DNA from: Clostridia bacterium
GTDB taxonomy: Bacteria; Bacillota; Clostridia; UBA1381
Direction of reading: 5' to 3'
Length of the DNA: 64,000 bases
NCBI GenBank assembly: GCA_900751885.1
Contig: CAADTH010000050.1
Location: 1-64,000 of the forward strand
Made by a program: the position numbers and the translations under genes
The notes under the pieces: model-generated
Database searches by the model: none
Seen by the model: the letters and a program-made list of their open reading frames with translations, nothing else
What the model was told of the DNA's origin: nothing
Part shown: positions 19,355 through 27,976 of the stretch, piece after piece
Layout: the number at the start of each line of letters is the position of its first letter
How positions within the stretch are numbered: position 1 is the first letter of the stretch

Positions 19355-22300
19355 ATGAAAAAGTTTAAAAAGCTCACCAGCTTGGTGCTGGCGCTGAGCA
19401 TGTGCATGTCCATGCTGGTGGCAGTGTCGCCTGCGTCTCATGCGGCAGGAACGATAACAGAAGGGGAGACTGTAGACCCAAGCTATGCAGGCGTGGTAAT
19501 TAGCGCGGTACAATCAACAGATTCATCAAATAGTGGTAAATACTATACTGTAAATTTTGGAGTACAAAATGTAAATAGATTTGATTCAGCAGGGGTCGCG
19601 GTGGAGTATGACCCAAGTGTTTTGGACATATGTACATCTGATGGTTTTGATGTGCTTGAGTCTGTTGAAGCGTTGAATTTTATAACTGCAACTGCAGATA
19701 TGGGAGTAGACGCTAGTGTAGCAGGGAGACCTTGGTCAACGGTATTTACTGGTGTTGTTGCAACTTCGTCAGTAGATAGTAAAACGAGTATTATTTATTC
19801 AGCAGTAAATATAAAAAATGCAAGTGAAGCAACATATACAAAATTTGGAATTGATATGGATGCAGGTGGTATTGCCTTAAATAAAAATAATACTGTACAT
19901 AATATATATTCATTACATTTTAAATTAAAAGATGGCAAAGATTTTTCGGATATTACAAAAATTAACATAACACCTGGTGAAGATTCACAATCATTCCATT
20001 ACTCATTCCCAAACGGAGCCGGTATCCATACGGATATATCATCAGTACAATCAGCAAATGCAGAGATATATAATACCATTTATAAGAAAGGTTTCCCAGC
20101 GGCAGATGTTACGCCGACTCCAACCCCGACTACGACCACTACCACAGACCCGGTTGTAAAGCACAATGTTACCTTGACCATCAAGGACAGCAATGGTTCG
20201 CCGGCGGCGAATGCAACTGTAAAGCTGTACAAACAAACAGCTGCTCCGGCAGTATTAGAGGCTGCAACAACTCCGAATTACACAGGAACGACAAACTCAG
20301 ACGGAAAGGTAACGTTTAGCGTAGAAGATGGTACATATGAGTATGAAGTTACCTTGGCAGGACATAAGACAAACACAGGCGGAACACTGACAGTAAGCGG
20401 CGTTGATATCGCAAATAAAGAAGTTGCGATGGAAAAGGCGGACAGCTCTGTCACAGGACCGAAGTACAGCATTAAGGGAACCTATGACAAAGCAACCACC
20501 ACATTTACAGTAAAGGTAAATGTACACGACGTAAAAGCGGCGGGTGGTGCGTTCGGTTTGAAATTTGACCCGACAATCGCGAAATTGAAGACATCCCCAA
20601 TCAATCCGGATCAGCTTGCTCCAGTAAAAGTAGAATCTCCTGCCGTTTTAACAGACGGATATCAACCGATTATCAACCAGGAAAAAGGATATTACATCGT
20701 ATACTGGACAGGAAGTATAACGCAGGGCGAGTACTTTGATGCAACAGGTATGGCGGATGGAAAACTGTTGTTAACCTATCAGTTTAAAATGACAGAGGAA
20801 GACTTCAACACGAAGGTAAATAAGGACACGTTTGCCCTGATGCCGTATACAGATGCCGAAGAAGCAATCACAGACCCTGCAATCTACAGAGCGTTCTGGT
20901 CAGAGGCAACAGGAAGCTATTGTGTCGGTGACGCGGACAACGTAGCAAACGTCATCGAGATGCCGATGGATATTTCCTTTAACAATGACAACAAGAGCGC
21001 AATCAAATTCAATGTCAAGACATCAGAGACAGGCAATGTAGCGATTGCAGGTACAGAAGTAAAGGTAAAAAAGGAAGACGCAACATCAGAGACAGGTTTT
21101 GCCGACGTTGCAACCGTAACAACGGATACAAACGGAGAAGCATATGTTGCAGTAGAAAATGGAACCTATTATTACGAGATTGCAAATGAGGATTACTGGA
21201 AGATTCCGGATCCGCGTCCTTCTATCGCAGCGGGGCACCCAAACAAGACAGCGACCGTTATTGTAGATAATGGCGAAAAGCAGGTCAACGTCAATCTCGA
21301 CCCATATGCACAGAGAAAAGTATCGTGGGATCTTAGCGATAACCCTAAGGGTGATGTGGAGCATGGTAAAATCAAGGGGAACGGCGCAGAAGCGAGTGAG
21401 ACAGGAAATGAAACCATCACAGAAGGAACCGACTATGGATTCACTGTTGTTGCTCCGGAAGGATACACCATTACCAGGGTGGCGTCTGTTATCAACGGAA
21501 CTGAGACTAATATAGACTATAACGATACATTACAGAAATATGTGGTTCCAGGTGAAGCAATTTGTGGCGATGTGGTGCTGTATGCAGTCTTTGACCGAGG
21601 AAGCTACACGCTGGAGGCAAAAGCAGGTACCGGCGGTAAAGTAAGAGCTGGAATCGAGGGTGCAAACCAGACCGGCGCATCTGTAACTGTATATTATGGG
21701 CAGTCAGGGACATTTGTCTTTGTTGCAAATGAAGGAAAAGAAATCGATAAGGTTATCGTCAATGGAGAAGAAAAGCCGTTTGAGGGAAGTCTCAAAACTT
21801 ATCAGCAGGACTTCACAAATGTAAAAGCGAACCAGACTGTCTCCGTTACCTTTAAGGATGAGGAAGCAGAAAACGGGCAATCTTCTACAATCTCCATGAG
21901 TGTAGGGAAAAATGGTAAATTAGAGATTACTCAGCCGATTCCACAGACAATCAGTGGGCAGAAGAGCCAGGATTATATCATCGAAAACGGACAGACCTTC
22001 ATGGCAAATGTTGTGCCGGATACAGACTTTATTATCGATAAACTGTATGTAGACGGACAGGAAGTCACAATCACGAATCCGGCGATTTCTACTCCGGTAA
22101 AGGGCGGTGGATTTGCGGCAGACGGGCAGAGCCATTCCATCATCGTGACATTCAAGGCGGCAGATGCAGTAGACCCTGCACAGTGCGTGGTATCATCGAG
22201 AGTGGCAAGCGGTCAGGGATGGATTATGCCACTTGGTGCAACCATCTACGCGGCGGGTGCTGACGCGAAATACGTGATTGTTCCGGATGCACAGTGGCAC

Positions 22301-23017
22301 ATCAAAAAGGTATATGCAAGCAAAATGGGCACTACGGTAATGTCAGATGTCACAGCTGAAGTGACAGCTGAGGGCAAAAACGAATACACCTTCAGCGCGC
22401 TTGCTGAAAACAAGGTATTGGTTGTATACTTTGAAGAGGACGGCCATGCAGTGTCAGGCTCTGTAACCTATGCACAGTCAGAGGATGGAGCGACAAAGAC
22501 AGATGACGAGCTTTTGGTAGAGAGAGAAAACTTTGACACAAATCCGGATGCGATGGGTGCAAAAGTAATCTTTACGAGAAAGAGAGACGGCAAAGTTTTT
22601 GAGATGTATACAGCGAGAACAGGAGCAAGAGGAGTTTTCTCTGATACACTTCCTGTGGGAACGTATACAATGAGAGTTGTAAAATTCGGACATCTTCCGT
22701 TTGAAGTGACAGACATTGAAATCACAGAGTCAACTGCAAGCCTTCAGATTCCAGAAATTACATTGACACCTGGAAACGTCATCACAACAGCTGACGAGTT
22801 GGCAGAGAAGCTCTACATGATTAACATGTTTGATATCTATCAGTCCTCCACGTCGATGTCATCGAATGATGCGACTGTTAAAATAGTTTGTGATGTAAAT
22901 CAGGATGCAACATATGATACGACTGATTCATCATTTGTCGTTGCGAATCAGACCAAAAAGCTGATTCCGATGACTTGGACAGAATTTACAACACCGCCGG
23001 CACCGGCGGCAAACTAA
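19355..23017 (+). CDS. Large multidomain scaffold-like protein with two cohesin-like domains
   Basis: A 1,220-aa secreted protein. AGGAG nine bases before the ATG favours 19355 over an in-frame GTG at 19349. Residues 1-31 are a signal peptide. A cohesin-like domain (about 38-245) is followed by a Thr/Pro linker, a regulatory-like beta domain (about 268-365) and a second cohesin-like domain (about 369-535, AAGGAFGLKFDP). Then come a SpaA/prealbumin-like segment, InlB B-repeat-like domains (about 649-940) and a C-terminal regulatory-like domain. The end retains one dockerin-like loop (DVNQDATYDTTDSSFV), so the dockerin half is degenerate. It is the first gene of the operon. A scaffolding role, binding the dockerin-like partners nearby, is inferred from architecture; no enzyme domain is visible. 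Confidence 0.7.
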   Translation: MKKFKKLTSLVLALSMCMSMLVAVSPASHAAGTITEGETVDPSYAGVVISAVQSTDSSNSGKYYTVNFGVQNVNRFDSAGVAVEYDPSVLDICTSDGFDVLESVEALNFITATADMGVDASVAGRPWSTVFTGVVATSSVDSKTSIIYSAVNIKNASEATYTKFGIDMDAGGIALNKNNTVHNIYSLHFKLKDGKDFSDITKINITPGEDSQSFHYSFPNGAGIHTDISSVQSANAEIYNTIYKKGFPAADVTPTPTPTTTTTTDPVVKHNVTLTIKDSNGSPAANATVKLYKQTAAPAVLEAATTPNYTGTTNSDGKVTFSVEDGTYEYEVTLAGHKTNTGGTLTVSGVDIANKEVAMEKADSSVTGPKYSIKGTYDKATTTFTVKVNVHDVKAAGGAFGLKFDPTIAKLKTSPINPDQLAPVKVESPAVLTDGYQPIINQEKGYYIVYWTGSITQGEYFDATGMADGKLLLTYQFKMTEEDFNTKVNKDTFALMPYTDAEEAITDPAIYRAFWSEATGSYCVGDADNVANVIEMPMDISFNNDNKSAIKFNVKTSETGNVAIAGTEVKVKKEDATSETGFADVATVTTDTNGEAYVAVENGTYYYEIANEDYWKIPDPRPSIAAGHPNKTATVIVDNGEKQVNVNLDPYAQRKVSWDLSDNPKGDVEHGKIKGNGAEASETGNETITEGTDYGFTVVAPEGYTITRVASVINGTETNIDYNDTLQKYVVPGEAICGDVVLYAVFDRGSYTLEAKAGTGGKVRAGIEGANQTGASVTVYYGQSGTFVFVANEGKEIDKVIVNGEEKPFEGSLKTYQQDFTNVKANQTVSVTFKDEEAENGQSSTISMSVGKNGKLEITQPIPQTISGQKSQDYIIENGQTFMANVVPDTDFIIDKLYVDGQEVTITNPAISTPVKGGGFAADGQSHSIIVTFKAADAVDPAQCVVSSRVASGQGWIMPLGATIYAAGADAKYVIVPDAQWHIKKVYASKMGTTVMSDVTAEVTAEGKNEYTFSALAENKVLVVYFEEDGHAVSGSVTYAQSEDGATKTDDELLVERENFDTNPDAMGAKVIFTRKRDGKVFEMYTARTGARGVFSDTLPVGTYTMRVVKFGHLPFEVTDIEITESTASLQIPEITLTPGNVITTADELAEKLYMINMFDIYQSSTSMSSNDATVKIVCDVNQDATYDTTDSSFVVANQTKKLIPMTWTEFTTPPAPAAN

Positions 23018-23038
23018 ACATACACCGATAGGCAATTA

Positions 23039-23078
23039 ACAATTACGGATAAGCCAATGCTGGCTTGTCCGTAATTGT
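23039..23078 (+). terminator. Long stem-loop between operon genes 1 and 2
   Basis: An 18-bp stem with a single G-T wobble, ACAATTACGGATAAGCCA pairing across an ATGC loop. No T-run follows, so read-through is expected. It more likely protects the upstream mRNA or sets expression ratios than ends the transcript. Confidence 0.5.
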
Positions 23079-23125
23079 CTATCAAATCGAAAAAGTTTCC
23101 AGAATTTATAGAGCGAGGTGAAATT

Positions 23126-24328
23126 GTGAATACAACAAGAAAAAAAATGATGGCGTGGATTGCCGTAGTTGTTATGTGTATGTCCGCGTTTCACATGACA
23201 GCACTGGCGGCAGGAAAGCCGGATGGTTCGGTAGAGAACGCAGAACTGATTTTTCACCAGATTTCGTATGACGATACCACAAGGCAAGTGCGTATGAGTG
23301 TGATTGTGAAGAATATGTATGTCGCAGCAGGAAGATTTTCTCTGCACTATGACCAAAACAAGCTCAGTCTCATGCAAGCAAACGACCAATGGGATTTGGA
23401 GGTGATGACGACTCCACCGACTAGATTGAGCGAAATACCTAACATTATTTCTGCAGAACCTGGTATAACGGTTATATTGCCATCGTTTTCAGAAGTGGAC
23501 AAAATGTTCCGCTTGGACGACGGTGTGTTGATGCTCGGATTTAGAGGACTCATGGATGCCACAGCTGAGGAGAAGAAGATTATGACCATGATTTTTCAAA
23601 TCAAAGAGCCATTTACTGCGGATGATTTGAATGAAAGCAGCTTTGGATATGACAATATTGTCAGATTGACTGAAAATTATACCTCATGGCGCTATGCAGC
23701 GGCAATCTCTGCAAAAAAAACCACCAATCCGGAATATATGATTGATTATGTGCCGGACTATGACCCGACTGACACACATGCGGCAAGGTATAAACTGACG
23801 ACCACCTTTGACTACACTGGTTCGACGACACATGCGCCGGTCTTGACTGGAACGGTCCAGTTTGGAGAGAAATCACCGGATTCATCTACTGGTACGTGGA
23901 GCGATACAGGCCCGACCGTGATATTTACCAATACAGACACTAATATTCGGACAAAAGCTGAGGTGACAGTGGACAGCACGCCGGTTGAAGGCGCGCCCGC
24001 AGGTACAATCTCCGCGCAGTACAGGGCGACGCTGATTCCGGGGAACTATACGATGGAGGTCACCAAGGACGGACATCTGTCTTACAAGGTGACGGGTATC
24101 TCTGCTACCACAGATGATGTGGCGATTGCGAAAACTATCGATTTGGTGCCGGGAGATTTGAACGCAGACGGGAAAATATCCCTGCTCGATGCAGTAACGT
24201 TTTCAAGAGATACTTCCAAACAAAAGACAGTTGACGATTTGTCGTTTGTTCAAAACAATTTTGGCGAGAAAAGCGAAGAGGTCACATGGGACAGCTATAA
24301 GGAAGGTGCAACCATTACGACACCGTGA
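23126..24328 (+). CDS. Secreted cohesin-like protein with dockerin-like tail
   Basis: A 400-aa protein starting at GTG 23126, four bases after GAGGTGA; upstream in-frame starts lack a ribosome site. It has a signal peptide (about 1-30, cleavage after LAA), one cohesin-like beta-sandwich (VRMSVIVKN, then AAGRFSLHYDQNKLSL), a regulatory-like domain (about 240-345, NYTMEVTKDGHLSYKV) and a C-terminal dockerin-like module whose first loop is GDLNADGKISLLDAVTF. The second half-repeat is less regular, and the protein ends TITTP. The downstream gene starts 33 bp later, so they are co-transcribed. It probably links other surface subunits. No catalytic domain is visible. Confidence 0.7.
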   Translation: MNTTRKKMMAWIAVVVMCMSAFHMTALAAGKPDGSVENAELIFHQISYDDTTRQVRMSVIVKNMYVAAGRFSLHYDQNKLSLMQANDQWDLEVMTTPPTRLSEIPNIISAEPGITVILPSFSEVDKMFRLDDGVLMLGFRGLMDATAEEKKIMTMIFQIKEPFTADDLNESSFGYDNIVRLTENYTSWRYAAAISAKKTTNPEYMIDYVPDYDPTDTHAARYKLTTTFDYTGSTTHAPVLTGTVQFGEKSPDSSTGTWSDTGPTVIFTNTDTNIRTKAEVTVDSTPVEGAPAGTISAQYRATLIPGNYTMEVTKDGHLSYKVTGISATTDDVAIAKTIDLVPGDLNADGKISLLDAVTFSRDTSKQKTVDDLSFVQNNFGEKSEEVTWDSYKEGATITTP

Positions 24329-24360
24329 TAAAACCCGTGGTGGAAGGGAGATATGATTTG

Positions 24361-26262
24361 ATGAAAAAAAATAAGGCACTGTCGATTTTGCTGGCGCTTG
24401 CCATGATGGTAAGTATCATGCCCGGCGCATTTGCAAAGGAGATAAAAAAGCCGTATTATGAGGTAAACGCACAGCTTGACCAGGCATCAGGAGTTGTCGA
24501 AGCACGTGTTACCGCCGGCGGAATGCAGACAACCGGCGGCAGAATCGCAATCAATTACGACGAGACAGTTCTCACGCTGTTGCAAAATGATGGACAAACC
24601 CCGGTGACACAGGAATTCATTGACGTAAAGGACACCGAAGGACAGCAAAATAGACAAAAAATGGTTGACTCTCGTAACGAAAATGTAAAATTTCTCCTTG
24701 AAGGATATGACAATAATCAGTTGACATCAATTGAAAAAGGGTATATACTTATACCGTGGATTACTTCGAAAGTTCTGGATGTAACCAGTGGTGTGGAGGT
24801 AATGGGTCTGTACTTCAAGCTCAACGAAGGCAAAACAGCCGACGATATCAATATGGATACCTTTCAGCTGGAAATGCAGAACCTTCCGGACACAGCGACA
24901 TGGGACTCATGTGCAGAGTTGATAGAAGTGCCAGGTGTAATTCAGTATAAGTTTGCACATTCGAAGTATGACCCATTAAGGGTAAGTTTTAACTATGAAG
25001 GAGACGACAAGCCGGCAGAGGGTGCTTCTCAGGTGAGGATATCTGTTGTAGATTCCAAAAAAGCGTCCACGCAGGCAGAGGTTTCTGTAGCAGGAAAAAC
25101 GTATACCACAGACGCAGATGGGAAAGTGGTCTTTTACCTAAAAAACGGTACATATACAGTGAACGCTGTAAAAGATGGACACAACCAGACAATCGAGGAA
25201 ATTTCTGCTCCGGCGTCGGGAGAAAAGCAGATAATGTTGCTTACTTACAAGGAATATCTCGAGAAGCTGGCAGATGGATTTGACATCGAGTATGCCGAAG
25301 GCGACAGCGCAAATCATATAACAAAGCCTGTGACGCTGCGCGTCAAGGTTCCGGCAGATCCGACAGTGGCAGTGAGCTGGGAAACCAGCAATGCCCAGGT
25401 CATTCAGAACATCGGAGTGCCAGTGACGCAGGAAAAGGATGCGAAGGCGACCTTGACAGCAACCCTAGAAAAAGGAGACGTGACTGTTAAGAAAGACTTT
25501 GCTGTAACTGTGAAGGGAACCAACAATGGCACGGAACCGACAACCAGTCCATCGACGAGCCCAACGGCAAAGCCGACGTCAAGCCCAGGCAATCCGGGCG
25601 GCGGCGGTGGTCCGAGTGGTGGTACGCCAAAGCCAACCACGTCACCGACCACATCTCCGACGGCAACGCCAACCGCGTCGCCGACAACAAGCCCGAAACC
25701 AACTAAAAATTTCACGGATATTGATTCTGTCCCATGGGCAAAGGAGCAAATTGAATATTTGGCGTCAGAAGGAATTATCAAGGGAACCTCTGACACGACG
25801 TTCTCGCCGAACGATTCTATCAAGCGCGGCGATTATATTACCCTGCTTGTGAGAATGCTCAAGCTCGACGAGACAGTCAGTGACAATTTTGCCGATGTTC
25901 CGGCGGACAGCTATTACTACCATGAGATTGGCGTGGCGAAAAAGCTGGGTATGACTAATGGAATTGGTGACAATCTATTTTCGCCGGACGCGCCGGTGAC
26001 TCGTCAGGACATGATGACCATGACGACAAGAGCGCTTCAGGCGATTGGACAGATTGCTGACAATTCAATAGCGGATAACGCTATTTTGGATAGATTTACA
26101 GACAAGGGTGAGATTTCCGAGTATGCCCTGCCTAGTGTAGCGTATGTCGTAGAAAACGGCTACATCACAGGCAACGGCGCGGGAGAAATCCAGCCGAAAA
26201 ATAACACGACAAGAGCAGAGACAGCCGTATTTATGTACCGGCTGTATACAAAAGAAAAATAA
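24361..26262 (+). CDS. Cohesin-like S-layer-anchored protein (three SLH domains)
   Basis: A 633-aa protein with ATG at 24361 behind AAGGGAG. Residues 1-25 are a signal peptide and about 26-205 are cohesin-like (TTGGRIAINYDETVLTL). A regulatory-like beta domain (about 215-290) and an Ig-like/BIG-like segment (about 295-385) follow, then a Thr/Pro/Ser/Gly linker (388-450). Three SLH domains (450-633) show the expected FxD, AKEQIEYL, GxxxxTFSPND and TRAE elements. SLH triplets bind pyruvylated secondary cell-wall polymer, so this is the clearest candidate for an anchor holding dockerin-bearing proteins on the cell surface. That architecture resembles cellulosomal anchoring scaffoldins, but no glycoside hydrolase is encoded nearby. 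Confidence 0.8.
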   Translation: MKKNKALSILLALAMMVSIMPGAFAKEIKKPYYEVNAQLDQASGVVEARVTAGGMQTTGGRIAINYDETVLTLLQNDGQTPVTQEFIDVKDTEGQQNRQKMVDSRNENVKFLLEGYDNNQLTSIEKGYILIPWITSKVLDVTSGVEVMGLYFKLNEGKTADDINMDTFQLEMQNLPDTATWDSCAELIEVPGVIQYKFAHSKYDPLRVSFNYEGDDKPAEGASQVRISVVDSKKASTQAEVSVAGKTYTTDADGKVVFYLKNGTYTVNAVKDGHNQTIEEISAPASGEKQIMLLTYKEYLEKLADGFDIEYAEGDSANHITKPVTLRVKVPADPTVAVSWETSNAQVIQNIGVPVTQEKDAKATLTATLEKGDVTVKKDFAVTVKGTNNGTEPTTSPSTSPTAKPTSSPGNPGGGGGPSGGTPKPTTSPTTSPTATPTASPTTSPKPTKNFTDIDSVPWAKEQIEYLASEGIIKGTSDTTFSPNDSIKRGDYITLLVRMLKLDETVSDNFADVPADSYYYHEIGVAKKLGMTNGIGDNLFSPDAPVTRQDMMTMTTRALQAIGQIADNSIADNAILDRFTDKGEISEYALPSVAYVVENGYITGNGAGEIQPKNNTTRAETAVFMYRLYTKEK

Positions 26263-26273
26263 GGAGTATCAGA

Positions 26274-27950
26274 ATGAAGCATACCATAAAACGGTTGATA
26301 ACATTTCTGATTGCATGTTGTATTTTGTATACAGGCGCGCCGATGATATTCGCCGCGGAATCTGATGCGGCGGCTCCAATGTATGTTGCCAGGGGTTCCT
26401 ATGCAAATGGGACGTATACGGTAAAAATATATTTGGAAGGCATACTATCAGCAGGCGGCACATTCGGTATGAAATATGACACCTCCATATTGACGTATCA
26501 AAACTTTGAGGCAAATGTGCCGGTTTTTGAACCGAATGGATTCCCTACGCAAAACGCAGAGGGATATCATACATTTACTTATCTCGCGGATGACGGCTCA
26601 GGAAGCGACCTCTGTCAGCCGGCAGGACTTGACGGCACAGTTTTTGGCGGAGCGCTTTTGGCAACCTACACATTCTCTATCAAACCAGAGGATTATAAGC
26701 GTGGATTGCCGGTTAACGCTTTCCAAGCGCAGAACTGGGAACAGACTGTGAACGGTCAGGCAGCCGATACGTTCGGGGTGCAGGCGGAGATATGGAATTC
26801 TGCAACAGAATGTTATCAAGGATATGAGAAAGACCCAATACCAGGACAGTTAAGTGTGGATGTAGGCTTCCGTTTTATAGACGTTGCAACTGCAAATGCG
26901 TTTGCAATGTACGTCTTAGTCAGTACAGACAACGGTTCCACATATACACTTGACATATATCTAAAAGGAATACTATCTTCAGGCGGTGTCTTTGGACTCA
27001 AATACACGCCGGAAAAACTTACACTCAACACGTTCAAGCCGAATGTACCTGTGATAGAGCCGAAAGGTTTTGAGACACAAAACGATTCGGACAATGGATA
27101 CTATACGTTTACGTATATCTCAGATGATGGAACAGACAATGAGTTAAACCAACCGGGTGGTTTGGATGGATTGCAGGAGCCAAACGGGTATTTGTTGGGG
27201 ACATTTACCTTTGCGGTTCAGGATGGTGCTTCCATTGTGCCAACGCAGGATTTCACATTGAAAAACCTTGCTCAGACGGCAAATGGACAACGTGCGGACG
27301 CACAGATTTTGGCTGATATGTGGACAGCGGATGCGGATGGTCCAGATATGGGTTATTATCACGCATTTTATCAGGATGCCGCGCTTGGCAGTACCATTGT
27401 AGGAATGGCACGCGGTGATGGCGAATCGACAGGCGTTACGGTCAGCGGCAAGTTTTCGTCCTATGATCCGAAAAAGACAGCGACAGTAGAGCTGCTCGAC
27501 GGAACAGAGGTGAAATTTAGCACGACGGTATCAGCAGAAACCGGGAAGGGACGCACAGAGCAAACCTTCGGGATTCCGAACGTCGCACCGGGTACATATA
27601 CCCTGCGCATCACAAAACCGACTCATTTGACCTTTATCAAACAAACTGTTACAGTAAGCACGTCAGATTTGACTGTCACGGGTCTAGACCCAAGTGCAGA
27701 CAGTGCAAGTCCTGATGTTGCGAAACTAATCTGCGGAGATATTGACCAGGATGGGTATGTGAAGCTTACAGACCGTAACTTACTTACACAATCCAAATAT
27801 TATAAAAACGCGGTCAGTGATTTTGAAGGGGCGGAGTTGGAGCTTGCAAAGCTGTACGACCTCGATGGAGACGGCTATGTGAAGCTCAATGACTTGAATA
27901 TTATGATGTCTTCGGAGAACTTCCGCAAGGAAGTGACCCCGATTCCATAA
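26274..27950 (+). CDS. Two-cohesin-like protein with dockerin-like tail
   Basis: A 558-aa protein 11 bp after the SLH anchor gene, with AAGGAG before ATG 26274. A signal peptide (1-28) precedes two closely related cohesin-like domains (about 36-185 and 205-375), each with a GGxFGxKY motif and a TYxSDDG-type strand, so one is a duplicate of the other. A regulatory-like domain (about 388-465) and a regular two-loop dockerin-like module follow: GDIDQDGYVKLTDRN and YDLDGDGYVKLNDLN. Two binding domains plus a docking tail are what a chain-extending scaffold subunit would need. The function is inferred from layout only. Confidence 0.75.
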   Translation: MKHTIKRLITFLIACCILYTGAPMIFAAESDAAAPMYVARGSYANGTYTVKIYLEGILSAGGTFGMKYDTSILTYQNFEANVPVFEPNGFPTQNAEGYHTFTYLADDGSGSDLCQPAGLDGTVFGGALLATYTFSIKPEDYKRGLPVNAFQAQNWEQTVNGQAADTFGVQAEIWNSATECYQGYEKDPIPGQLSVDVGFRFIDVATANAFAMYVLVSTDNGSTYTLDIYLKGILSSGGVFGLKYTPEKLTLNTFKPNVPVIEPKGFETQNDSDNGYYTFTYISDDGTDNELNQPGGLDGLQEPNGYLLGTFTFAVQDGASIVPTQDFTLKNLAQTANGQRADAQILADMWTADADGPDMGYYHAFYQDAALGSTIVGMARGDGESTGVTVSGKFSSYDPKKTATVELLDGTEVKFSTTVSAETGKGRTEQTFGIPNVAPGTYTLRITKPTHLTFIKQTVTVSTSDLTVTGLDPSADSASPDVAKLICGDIDQDGYVKLTDRNLLTQSKYYKNAVSDFEGAELELAKLYDLDGDGYVKLNDLNIMMSSENFRKEVTPIP

Positions 27951-27976
27951 CGCAAGGAAAGGAGCGTACAATACTG

